64,000 nt of DNA, taken from Microbacterium sp. SORGH_AS_0888 (lineage in GTDB: Bacteria > Actinomycetota > Actinomycetes > Actinomycetales > Microbacteriaceae). The position numbers and the translations under genes were made by a program. Where the stretch lies: positions 2,790,001-2,854,000 of the forward strand of contig NZ_JAUTAZ010000001.1 in assembly GCF_030818905.1 (NCBI RefSeq), written 5' to 3'. Position 1 is the first letter of the stretch, and each line of letters begins with the position of its first letter. Of this stretch, positions 8,421 to 16,944 are shown piece by piece. The notes below the pieces were generated by a model. It was not told the origin of the DNA, did no database searches, and saw only the letters and a list, made by a program, of their open reading frames with translations.

Positions 8421-8583
8421 GCGGGAGTATCGGTCTTTCGAGTCATCGATACGCCGTCGGGAGGGGCGGCGCAGGCCCTCGGGCGGGCACAAGTCCCCGA
8501 GTCTGGCGGGTCAGTCTGGACGGTTCCGGCACAGGTCCTGAAAGAACGCTGGGAGCGGGGCGTTCGAAAAATGGCTGATCGCG

Positions 8584-8595
8584 GGTCTTTCGACC
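8584..8595 (-). terminator. hairpin after the fused ABC exporter gene
   Basis: On the minus strand the exporter stop codon (8598-8596) is followed at once by a 4-bp GGTC/GACC stem with a GAAA tetraloop, and 11 nt later by a run of five T. The stem is short but the GNRA loop and T-run make a weak intrinsic terminator plausible. Confidence 0.45.
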
Positions 8596-11500
8596 TCAGG
8601 CGGTCGCGCTTTCGAAGGCCCGCCACATGCGTGCATAGGCGCCGTCGGAGGCCAGCAGCTCGTCGTGCGAACCGGTCTCGCGGACCCTGCCGTGGTCGAG
8701 CAGGACGATGCGATCCGCGCCCATCGCGGTCTGCAGCCGGTGCGCGATCAGCACGGTCGTCCGCCCCGCGGAGAGCCGCTGCATGGCGTCCGTCACGCGC
8801 GCCTCGCTCGCGAGGTCGAGGTTGGAGGTCGCCTCGTCCAGCAGCAGGATGCGGGGGTTCACGAGCTCCGCGCGTGCGAGCGTCAGAAGCTGGCGCTGAC
8901 CGGCCGAGAGCGAGCGCCCGCGCTCGGCGATCTCGGTGTCGTAGCCGCGGGGGAGCGCGCGGATCATCTCGTGCGCGCCCACCGCGCGTGCGGCGGCCTC
9001 GACCGCGTCGGCGTCCGCATCCGGCCGCCCATAGGCGATGTTGCTCGCGACGGTCCCGCTGAACAGGAACGACTCCTGCGGCACGTAGCCGAGCGTGCGC
9101 CGGAAGCCGGCGAGCTCGAGCGTGCGCAGGTCGCGGCCGTCGGCGCGCACGGCGCCCCGGTCGGGGTCGTAGAAGCGCGCGACGAGCTTCATGACGGTCG
9201 ACTTGCCCGCGCCCGTCTCGCCCACGAGCGCGATCGTCTCGCCGGCACGGATGTCGAGGTCCACCCCCGCGAGCGCCTCGGCCGGTCGTGCGGTCACCGC
9301 CACGGCTCCGCGCGCGTCCTGCGGGCCGCGGATGTCGCTCGAGACGGCGCCCGTCGGATAGGCGAAGTGCACGCGCTCGAGGTCGAGTCGACCCGTGAGC
9401 CGGCCGACGGGGGTCGCATCCGGCGCCTCGGGCGTGAGGGTCTGCAGCCGCATGAGCTCGTCGATCCTGGTGACCGACACGCGCGTCTGCTGCCACGAGT
9501 CGAACACCTGCGAGAGCTGCTGGATCGGCGAGAAGAACATGTCGATGTAGAGGAGGAAGGCGATGAGCGCGCCCGCCGTCAGCTGTCCCTGCGCGATCAG
9601 CAGGGCGCCCAGGCACAGCACGATGGCATCGGCGACCGAGGAGAGGAACTGCACGAACGGGAAGTAGGTCGCGACGAGCCGCTGGGCCGCCACCCGCGAC
9701 TCGAGGTAGTCCTCGCCCTGGCGGCGGAACCGGCGCCGCGTCTCCTCCTCGTGCGTGAACGCCTGCGCCTCGCGCACCCCCGACAGGCTCTCCTGGAAGG
9801 CCGCGTTCACGATCGAGATGCGCTCGCGCGACTGCGCATACAGCTCGGCCGCGCGGCGGCGGAAGAACACCGTCGCGATAGCGAGCGGCACCACCACGGT
9901 GAGCACGGCGAGGCCCAGCGGCACATCGATCACGACGAGCGCGACCCCCACCCCGACGAAGGTCACGAACGAGACGAGCGCCCCCAGCAGCCCGTTCGCG
10001 AGCAGCGTGTCGAACTGGTCGATGTCGGTCGTCATACGCGTCATGATGCGGCCGGCCATCTCGCGCTCGTAGTAGTCGAGCGAGAGACGCTGGAGCTGCG
10101 CGAAGATCCGCACGCGCAGCGACAGCATGATGCGCTGTGCGGCGCGCCCCGTGAAGAACGAGCCCGCGATGCGGGCGAACAGGTCGGCGATCGTGATGAG
10201 CAGGTAGGCGCCGCTCGCTGCGAACAGGATGCCGGCGGCGCCGGTCGAGACGCCCTGGTCGATGCCGGCCTTGACCGCGGCGGGGCCGAGGAGACCGGCG
10301 ACCGCGTCGAGCACGACGAACACGAACGCGAACAGCAGCGGGCGGCGGAACTCGCGCAGGATCGCGCGGAGCGAGAACCCGGGGCGCGGGCTGCTCTCGG
10401 CGGCGAGGTCGATCTCCGGCTCGTCCTTCACGGGCGGCAGGGCTGCGACCTTCTCCAGCAGCTCCGGCGTCGCGACGAGGCTGCCCCGGATGCCCCGGCT
10501 GCGCCCTCCGCCCAGTCCCGGGCCGATGTCCGGCGCGCGCGTCGCGAGGGGCCGCGGCGCTCCGGCGCCCAGACCGAAGCGGGGTCCCGCGGCGACCTCG
10601 ACCCCGGCGACCGCCGCGGGCGCGAGGGCCTCCACCTCGCCCCGGCGTGCGGCATCCGTCGCCCCGAACAGCGCGCGGTACACGTCGCTGCGCTCGGCGA
10701 GCTCGTCGTGCGTGCCCTCGTCCACGATGCGGCCCCCGTCCAGCACGACGATGCGCTCGGCGAGGCGCAGCGTGGAGTGCCGGTGCGCCACGATCACGAC
10801 CGTACGGCCGTGGGCGGCATCCAGCAGCGCGTCGTGGATCTGCTGCTCGGTGCGTGCGTCGATCGCGCTCGTCGCGTCGTCGAGCACGAGGATGCTGGGG
10901 TCGCGCACGAGGGCGCGGGCGAGTGCGATCCGCTGACGCTGCCCGCCCGACAGGCTCAGCCCGCGTTCGCCCACGACCGTGTCGTAGCCGTGCGGCAGCG
11001 CCGTGATGAACTCGTGCGCGGCGGCGGATCGAGCGGCATCCTCGATCTGCTCGTCGGATGCGGCGGGGTCGCCGTACCGGATGTTCTCGCGCACCGACTC
11101 CGAGAACAGGAACGCGTCCTCGAAGACCATGCCGACGGCGCCGCGGATCGAGTCGAGCCGCGCACGCCGCAGGTCCACCCCGCCGATCGACACGGTCCCC
11201 GAATCGGGGTCGTGAGCGCGCATCAGCATCCCGGCGATCGTGGACTTGCCGCTGCCGCTCGCGCCCACGATCGCGACCCGCTCGCCCGGGGCGATCCGCA
11301 GGGTCACGCCGTCGAGCACGCGGCTGTCGTCGTCGTAGCCGAACACGACGTCGTCGAGCCTGATCTCGCCCGCCGGCTCGGCGAGGGCGACGGCGTCGGG
11401 GCGGTCGGTGATCGCCGGTCGCAGATCGATCAGCTCGAAGATGCGCTCGAAGCCGGCGCGCGCCTGCTCGGCGATCGTGAGGATGCCGGCGAGCTGGCGC

Positions 11501-12396
11501 GTGGGCGCCATGAGGGCCGCGATGTAGGTCGAGAACGCGAGGAACGTGCCGAGCGTGATGGTGCCGGTGATCGCGAGCCAGCCGCCCAGGGCGAGCACGG
11601 CCACCTGCCCGAGGACCGGGACGGTGCTCAGCAGCGGCTGGTAGCGGGCGATGAGGCGGGTGATCCGCATCTGCGAGCCGTAGAGGCGCACGGCGGATGC
11701 GGTGAGCCGCTCGAGCTCGCGCTGCTCCTGGCCGAACGCCTTCACGACGCGGACGCCCGCGACATCCTCGTCGACGATCTGGACGAGCTCGCCCTCCTTC
11801 TGCTGCGCGTCCCAGGAGGCGGGGAAGGTGTGCACGCGCATCCGGATCGTGATCCACAGCAGCACGGGCACCATCGCGAGGCTGACGAGCCCGAGCAGCG
11901 GCGACAGCACGAACATCACGACGATCGACATCACCATGCTCAGCACGTTGCCGAGCACGAGCGGGAGGAAGGTGAGGAGCCCCTGCACCATGCCGATGTC
12001 GGAGGTGGCGCGACCCACGAGCTGCCCGGTCGAGATGCGGGAGAGCGTGCCCTGGTCCAGGCCTTGCAGCGCGTCGTGCATCTCGACGCGGAGGTCGTGC
12101 TGCACGTCCAGGGCGATGCGGCCGCCGCGGAACCGGCGCAGGCGCGTGAACACGAAGCCGAGGACGGCGAGCACGAGGAGCCCGACGATCCACGGCCACA
12201 GCGGAGCCGCCTGGGCGACGATGACCTCATCGATGATCTGTCGTGCGACGAGCGGGGTCGCGACCTGCGTCGCCGCCCCGAGCACGGCCGCGACGATCGC
12301 GATCACGAGACTGCGGCGGTGGCGGCCGAGGTAGCCGCCGACGCGGCGGAGCCAGCCGGATGCGGGCTGTCCCTCGTCCCGCGTCTCGACCGTCAC
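8596..12396 (-). CDS. fused ABC exporter (TMD-NBD-TMD-NBD), multidrug/lipid-type
   Basis: 1266-aa single-chain exporter made of two ABCB-like halves. The first half has six membrane helices then an NBD with GASGSGKST, LSGGQRQRIALARAL and LVLDDATSAID. The second has six helices then GETGAGKST, LSAGQRQ and LLLDEATSNLD. The first NBD has Asp where the catalytic Glu after Walker B is expected, and the second NBD has LSAGQ instead of LSGGQ. Together these would form one degenerate ATP site, as in heterodimeric exporters such as TM287/288. Bacterial homologues are usually two genes; here they are joined by a linker of about 100 residues. Substrate unknown. The GTG start lies just after a -10-like AGAATG. 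Confidence 0.92.
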   Translation of the reverse strand: MTVETRDEGQPASGWLRRVGGYLGRHRRSLVIAIVAAVLGAATQVATPLVARQIIDEVIVAQAAPLWPWIVGLLVLAVLGFVFTRLRRFRGGRIALDVQHDLRVEMHDALQGLDQGTLSRISTGQLVGRATSDIGMVQGLLTFLPLVLGNVLSMVMSIVVMFVLSPLLGLVSLAMVPVLLWITIRMRVHTFPASWDAQQKEGELVQIVDEDVAGVRVVKAFGQEQRELERLTASAVRLYGSQMRITRLIARYQPLLSTVPVLGQVAVLALGGWLAITGTITLGTFLAFSTYIAALMAPTRQLAGILTIAEQARAGFERIFELIDLRPAITDRPDAVALAEPAGEIRLDDVVFGYDDDSRVLDGVTLRIAPGERVAIVGASGSGKSTIAGMLMRAHDPDSGTVSIGGVDLRRARLDSIRGAVGMVFEDAFLFSESVRENIRYGDPAASDEQIEDAARSAAAHEFITALPHGYDTVVGERGLSLSGGQRQRIALARALVRDPSILVLDDATSAIDARTEQQIHDALLDAAHGRTVVIVAHRHSTLRLAERIVVLDGGRIVDEGTHDELAERSDVYRALFGATDAARRGEVEALAPAAVAGVEVAAGPRFGLGAGAPRPLATRAPDIGPGLGGGRSRGIRGSLVATPELLEKVAALPPVKDEPEIDLAAESSPRPGFSLRAILREFRRPLLFAFVFVVLDAVAGLLGPAAVKAGIDQGVSTGAAGILFAASGAYLLITIADLFARIAGSFFTGRAAQRIMLSLRVRIFAQLQRLSLDYYEREMAGRIMTRMTTDIDQFDTLLANGLLGALVSFVTFVGVGVALVVIDVPLGLAVLTVVVPLAIATVFFRRRAAELYAQSRERISIVNAAFQESLSGVREAQAFTHEEETRRRFRRQGEDYLESRVAAQRLVATYFPFVQFLSSVADAIVLCLGALLIAQGQLTAGALIAFLLYIDMFFSPIQQLSQVFDSWQQTRVSVTRIDELMRLQTLTPEAPDATPVGRLTGRLDLERVHFAYPTGAVSSDIRGPQDARGAVAVTARPAEALAGVDLDIRAGETIALVGETGAGKSTVMKLVARFYDPDRGAVRADGRDLRTLELAGFRRTLGYVPQESFLFSGTVASNIAYGRPDADADAVEAAARAVGAHEMIRALPRGYDTEIAERGRSLSAGQRQLLTLARAELVNPRILLLDEATSNLDLASEARVTDAMQRLSAGRTTVLIAHRLQTAMGADRIVLLDHGRVRETGSHDELLASDGAYARMWRAFESATA

Positions 12397-12459
12397 CCGA
12401 CCATTCTGCGCCTGCGCGGAGGGTGCGCAGCGCGTGGCTCGCGCGGGCGGGAGCCCGGG

Positions 12460-12906
12460 TCAGCCGACGGCGCGGCGCACCAGGTCGGTGATCGTCCGCG
12501 CGACCTGGTCGTCCCAGGCGACGAGCGCGTACGAGGTCGGCCAGAACGCGCCGTCGTCGAGCTGCGCGACATCCTGGAAGCCCAGCGTCGCGTAGCGGGC
12601 CGTGAACGTGCCCGCGTCCTGGAAGAACGCGAGCACCTTGCCGTCCTTGGCGTAGGCGGGCATGCCGTACCAGGTGCGCGGGGCGAGGCCGGGCGCGGCG
12701 GCGAGCACCGTCTCGTGCACCTTCTCGGCGAGCTCCCGGTCGGTGGGCGCCATCGCCGCGATCTTCTCGAGCACGTCCGCGAGGTCCGCCGCGGCCTTGT
12801 CGGCCTTCCCCGCGCGCGCCTTCTGCGCCCGCGCCTCGGACGCCGCCTCCTTCATCGCGGCGCGCTCCTCGGCGCTGAACGCGCCGGTCCCCTTCTTCGT
12901 CGCCAT
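12460..12906 (-). CDS. DUF1801/YdhG-like protein
   Basis: 148-aa cytosolic protein of the DUF1801 (YdhG/YjbR-like) type. The region with TWYGMPAYAKDGKVLAFFQ and TARYATLGFQD is characteristic of the fold also found in iron-chaperone-like proteins. The first 50 residues are Lys/Ala-rich and probably helical. I choose ATG 12906 because GGGAGA lies about 6 nt upstream and it falls after the preceding gene's stop (12923). It probably forms an operon with that gene. Confidence 0.8.
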   Translation of the reverse strand: MATKKGTGAFSAEERAAMKEAASEARAQKARAGKADKAAADLADVLEKIAAMAPTDRELAEKVHETVLAAAPGLAPRTWYGMPAYAKDGKVLAFFQDAGTFTARYATLGFQDVAQLDDGAFWPTSYALVAWDDQVARTITDLVRRAVG

Positions 12907-12922
12907 ATCTGGTCTCCCCGCG

Positions 12923-13384
12923 TCAGTGCTCACCCTTGATGACGAAGTACGAGCCGCGGATCGTGCCGGCGAGCTTCGACCTCTGCCGCGCGAACTTGAA
13001 CGAGGACAGCTCCTCCGGAACCTCCATGCCCTCCGAGAGCTTGAAGCCCACCGCGCGCTTGCCCGCGTCCTCGATCGTGTACATCACGTTGATGCCCAGG
13101 CCGCTCTCGTAGAAGACGTACGCGAAGCGGATGCCGCCGGCCTCGAACGCGGTCGCCTCCAGCGCCGGGGAGGCGATCACGATGCCGCGCTCCTGGTCGA
13201 GGATGCCGCTCACCCACTCGATCGTGTCCTTCGCGTCCGCGGCCGACTCGACCGTGAAGTCGTGGTCGTACTTGTTCTTGAGGTAGCGGGCCTCGTTCGC
13301 CCGCAGGCCCGCGAGCGCGTCGGCGACCGGAGACGACTCCAGCCCGACGGTCGAGACGGTCTGGAAATCCACCTGATACGACAT
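12923..13384 (-). CDS. conserved hypothetical protein, 153 aa
   Basis: No family recognised. The 153-aa soluble protein begins MSYQVDFQTVSTVGLE and ends SYFVIKGEH; it has no signal peptide or membrane segment. ATG 13384 has AAGGAG 7 nt upstream, a strong ribosome binding site. It is the first gene of a two-gene minus-strand operon with the DUF1801 protein (16-bp gap) and is divergent from the transglutaminase/ATP-grasp cluster across an intergenic region rich in inverted repeats. Confidence 0.72.
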   Translation of the reverse strand: MSYQVDFQTVSTVGLESSPVADALAGLRANEARYLKNKYDHDFTVESAADAKDTIEWVSGILDQERGIVIASPALEATAFEAGGIRFAYVFYESGLGINVMYTIEDAGKRAVGFKLSEGMEVPEELSSFKFARQRSKLAGTIRGSYFVIKGEH

Positions 13385-13443
13385 GGGACGTCTCCTTCCG
13401 GTCACGCACGGGGCGTCGCCCCCGCATCCTTCCGCAGCATCCG

Positions 13444-13527
13444 CCGCGAATCAACGTCGCATCGCCGAATCCACACCGGATTCGTGCATCCGCGGTGTTG
13501 ATCCGACGGGCGGGTGTTGATTCGCGG
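13444..13527. repeat. array of inverted GTTGATTCG-like repeats in a divergent promoter region
   Basis: A perfect 12-bp inverted repeat (CCGCGAATCAAC at 13444-13455, GTTGATTCGCGG at 13516-13527) encloses a second perfect 7-bp one (CGAATCC 13466-13472, GGATTCG 13478-13484) and another GTTGATCCG half at 13496-13504. It lies between the divergent genes at 13384 and 13581. It may be a multi-site operator or a cruciform-forming repeat; the sequence alone cannot decide. Confidence 0.6.
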
Positions 13528-13580
13528 GCGGGCACGTCAGGCGTAACCCGAGTGCAACAGGGGTGGGGGATGCTGTACCC

Positions 13581-16500
13581 ATGTCGATCAAGGTGGCACT
13601 GCGCCACGACACCTCGTACGAGTTCGCACGCCCCGTGAAGGTCGGCCCGCACCTCGTGCGCCTGCGGCCCGCCCCGCACTCCCGCACCCCGATCGAGGCC
13701 TACTCGCTCGACGTGAGCCCGGCCGAGCACTTCATCAACTGGCAGCAGGACCCCTTCGGCAACTGGATCGCGCGCCTCGTCTTCCCCGAGAAGATCGACC
13801 ACCTGCGAATCACCGTCGGCCTCGTCGCCGACATGATGGTCATCAACCCCTTCGACTTCTTCATCGAGGAGTACGCCGAGCGCTTCCCGTTCGAGTACGC
13901 GCCCGAGCTCAAGGCCGACCTCGCGCCCTACCTGCGCCCGGTCGACGACAGCGAGAACGCGGATGTGTGGCGCCGCGCACAGCCGCAGCCGCCCGCCGAC
14001 GGCACGCCGACGGTGCAGTTCCTCGCGGACCTCAACTCCGCCATCCACCGCGACGTCGCCTACAGCGTGCGCATGGAGCCGGGCGTGCAGACCCCCGACG
14101 AGACGCTGGGGCGCGCGATCGGCTCCTGCCGCGACAGCGCGTGGCTGCTCGTGAGCCTCCTGCGCCAGCACGGCCTCGCGGCCCGCTTCGTCTCCGGCTA
14201 CCTCGTGCAGCTCGCCGCCGACGAGAAGTCGCTCGAGGGCCCGAGCGGCCCCGAGGCCGACTTCACCGACCTGCACGCCTGGTGCGAGGTGTTCCTCCCC
14301 GGCGCCGGGTGGGTCGGGATGGACCCCACGAGCGCCCTGTTCGCCGGCGAGGGGCACATCCCGCTGTCCGCGACCCCGCATCCCTCCTCCGCGGCCCCCA
14401 TCACGGGGGTCACCGAGCCGGTCGAGGTCACCTTCGGCTTCTCGAACGAGGTCACCCGCATCCACGAGGACCCCCGCACGACCAAGCCCCTCACGGACGA
14501 CCAGTGGGCGCGGATCGACGCCGTCGGCGCCGAGGTCGATGCGCGGCTGACCCGCTCCGACGTCCGCCTCACGATGGGCGGCGAACCGACCTTCGTCGCC
14601 CTGCGGCCCACGGACGAGACCGGCGCCGTCCGCCCCGAGTGGAACACGGATGCCGACGGCCCCCACAAGCGCCAGCTCGCGAACGAGCTCGCCGAGCGCC
14701 TCGCCGCGCGCTACGCCACGGGCGGCGTCGTGCACCGCGGACAGGGCAAGTGGTATCCGGGCGAGCCGCTGCCGCGGTGGAACATCGCGCTGCAGTGGCT
14801 CGCCGACGGCACGGAGCTCTGGCACGACCCCGCCCTGTTCGCCGACCCGTGGTCGGAGACGGAGGATGCCGCCGGCCCCGCCCGCGCCGAGGCGCTCGGC
14901 CGCGAGATCACGCGGCTGCTGGGCCTGCCCGAGACGCAGCTCCTGCCCGCGTTCGAGGACCCGCTGACCCCCCTCGTCGCCGAGCTGCGCCGCCCGGCGG
15001 GCCCGCGCCCCGAGACCGAGGAGCCGGACGTCGCCGCCCTCGACGCCGACGTCACGACGCCGACCGGCTGGGTGCTGCCGCTCGTGACCGACCCGACGCC
15101 GGAGGGCGAGTGGACGAGCCCGGCATGGCGCTTCCGACGCGGCCGGCTCGTGCTCATCGGCGGCACGAGCCCGATCGGCCTGCGGCTGCCGCTCGACGCG
15201 ATCGCCTGGAGCGACCCGGAGCACCCGGGCGAGCCGTCCTACCTCGCGCCCGTGGGGTCCGTGACCCCCGGCATCCGATCCGCGTCGGTCGTGGACCCCG
15301 AGGGGGCGGCCACCACGGCGCTGGCGGTCGAGTTCCGCGACGGGTGGACGCACGTGTTCCTCCCGCCCACCACGACGCTCGAGGCCTATGCCGACCTCCT
15401 CGCCGTCATCGAGCGCGCCGCGGCCGCGACCGGCACCCGGCTCGTGATCGAGGGCTACGGCCCACCGCCGGACGCGCGACTCACGCAGCTCGTCGTGACC
15501 CCCGACCCGGGGGTCATCGAGGTCAACGTGCAGCCGAGCGCGAGCTGGGCCGACCAGCGCTCGCTCACCGAGACGCTCTACGCCGAGGCGCGGCTGTGCC
15601 GCCTCACGACGGAGAAGTTCGACGTCGACGGGCTCCACACCGGAACCGGCGGGGGCAACCACCTCACCCTCGGGGCCTCGACGCCCGCCGAGTCGCCGCT
15701 GCTGCGCCGCCCCGACCTGCTGGCGAGCCTCATCACCTACTGGCAGCGGCATCCCTCGCTCTCGTTCCTGTTCTCGGGGCGGTTCATCGGTCCGACGAGC
15801 CAGGCTCCGCGGTTCGACGAGGGCCGCCCCGAGGCGGTCTACGAGATGGAGATCGCGCTCGCCGAGGTGCGCCGTCTCGCGGCGCGCGCCGCCGAGCTGG
15901 GCGAAGAGGTCTCCCCGTGGGTCGTCGACCGCGCCTTCCGGCACCTGCTCACCGACCTCACCGGCAACACGCACCGGGCCGAGTTCTGCATCGACAAGCT
16001 CTACAGCCCCGACTCCTCGCGCGGGCGGCTCGGCCTGCTGGAGCTCCGCGGCTTCGAGATGCCGCCGCATCCCCGTCTCGCCCTGGTCCAGGCGCTGCTC
16101 GTGCGCAGTCTCGTCGCGATGTTCTGGGACGAGCCGTGCACCGCGCCGCTCGTGCGCTGGGGCACGCGCCTGCACGAGGACTTCCTCCTGCCGCAGGGCG
16201 CCGCGCACGACATCGCCGAGGTGGTCGCCGACCTCCGGGCCGCCGGCATCCCGTTCGAGCAGACGTGGCTCGACCCGTTCACCGAGTTCCGCTTCCCGCG
16301 CATCGGCCTGGCGCGCCTCGCGCCCGGTGCGCAGGGGCCCATCGAGCTGGAGCTGCGGCAGGCCGTCGAGCCCTGGCACGTGCTCGGCGAGGAGGCCACG
16401 GCGGGCGGAACCTCGCGCTACGTCGACTCCTCCGTGGAGCGCGTGCAGGTGACGGTTCGGGGGATCGATCCGACACGTCACCTGGTGACATGTCAGAGTG

Positions 16501-16889
16501 TTCCTGTGCCTTTGACATCCACCGGCCGCCCGGGCGAGTACTACGCCGGCGTCCGCTACCGCGCGTGGCAGCCCTGGTCGGCCCTGCATCCGACCATCGA
16601 GGTGCACGCGCCGCTCGTGTTCGACGTCGTCGACACGGATGCCGCCGTCTCGCTCGGCGGCGTCACCTACCACGTCGTGCACCCGGGCGGGCGTGCCTAC
16701 GAGCACCCGCCCGTGAACGCGAACGAGGCCGAGGCGCGCCGTGCCGCGCGCTTCGCGCCCCACGGCCACACCGCGGGCCGGCTCGACATCGCCGCCCTGC
16801 GCGAGGCCGGCCGTCGCGCCGCGACCGACGACTACCCGCACACGCTCGACCTGCGACGGGCCCCGAGAGAAGGCTCCCATGCCCCGTAA
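13581..16889 (+). CDS. transglutaminase-like + DUF2126 protein
   Basis: 1102-aa cytosolic protein. An N-terminal Bact_transglu_N segment (VALRHDTSYEFARPVKVGPH...) and a papain-like transglutaminase core are followed by a long DUF2126 region from about residue 300 to the end (SDVRLTMGGEPTFVAL, GNTHRAEFCIDKLYSPDSSRG). The catalytic triad is visible: Cys183 (GSCRDSAWLL), His232 (DLHAWCEVF) and Asp248 (GMDPTSAL). Such proteins occur in gene clusters with ATP-grasp/alpha-E proteins and are predicted to act in synthesis or hydrolysis of an unknown peptide-like product. ATG 13581 is preferred over upstream frame extension because it begins the conserved domain. First gene of the cluster. Confidence 0.9.
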   Translation: MSIKVALRHDTSYEFARPVKVGPHLVRLRPAPHSRTPIEAYSLDVSPAEHFINWQQDPFGNWIARLVFPEKIDHLRITVGLVADMMVINPFDFFIEEYAERFPFEYAPELKADLAPYLRPVDDSENADVWRRAQPQPPADGTPTVQFLADLNSAIHRDVAYSVRMEPGVQTPDETLGRAIGSCRDSAWLLVSLLRQHGLAARFVSGYLVQLAADEKSLEGPSGPEADFTDLHAWCEVFLPGAGWVGMDPTSALFAGEGHIPLSATPHPSSAAPITGVTEPVEVTFGFSNEVTRIHEDPRTTKPLTDDQWARIDAVGAEVDARLTRSDVRLTMGGEPTFVALRPTDETGAVRPEWNTDADGPHKRQLANELAERLAARYATGGVVHRGQGKWYPGEPLPRWNIALQWLADGTELWHDPALFADPWSETEDAAGPARAEALGREITRLLGLPETQLLPAFEDPLTPLVAELRRPAGPRPETEEPDVAALDADVTTPTGWVLPLVTDPTPEGEWTSPAWRFRRGRLVLIGGTSPIGLRLPLDAIAWSDPEHPGEPSYLAPVGSVTPGIRSASVVDPEGAATTALAVEFRDGWTHVFLPPTTTLEAYADLLAVIERAAAATGTRLVIEGYGPPPDARLTQLVVTPDPGVIEVNVQPSASWADQRSLTETLYAEARLCRLTTEKFDVDGLHTGTGGGNHLTLGASTPAESPLLRRPDLLASLITYWQRHPSLSFLFSGRFIGPTSQAPRFDEGRPEAVYEMEIALAEVRRLAARAAELGEEVSPWVVDRAFRHLLTDLTGNTHRAEFCIDKLYSPDSSRGRLGLLELRGFEMPPHPRLALVQALLVRSLVAMFWDEPCTAPLVRWGTRLHEDFLLPQGAAHDIAEVVADLRAAGIPFEQTWLDPFTEFRFPRIGLARLAPGAQGPIELELRQAVEPWHVLGEEATAGGTSRYVDSSVERVQVTVRGIDPTRHLVTCQSVPVPLTSTGRPGEYYAGVRYRAWQPWSALHPTIEVHAPLVFDVVDTDAAVSLGGVTYHVVHPGGRAYEHPPVNANEAEARRAARFAPHGHTAGRLDIAALREAGRRAATDDYPHTLDLRRAPREGSHAP

Positions 16890-16944
16890 CGGCCGCCCGG
16901 ACGATGCGCGGGAGCGCGCTCTGGCGCCGGAGCCCGCCGCATGA
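16879..16944 (+). CDS. possible 21-aa coupling ORF between DUF2126 and ATP-grasp genes
   Basis: An ATG preceded by GAAGG at a suitable distance starts inside the end of the DUF2126 gene and encodes 21 residues (MPRNGRPDDARE...). Its TGA overlaps the ATP-grasp ATG (ATGA). It may serve translational coupling across the gap. No family match; it could also be chance. Confidence 0.25.
   Translation: MPRNGRPDDARERALAPEPAA

Noticed and set aside
8421..8583. cyclic-di-AMP (ydaO) riboswitch upstream of the lytic transglycosylase
   Set aside because: The conserved core sequence elements of ydaO are not present; only a small inverted repeat is seen.
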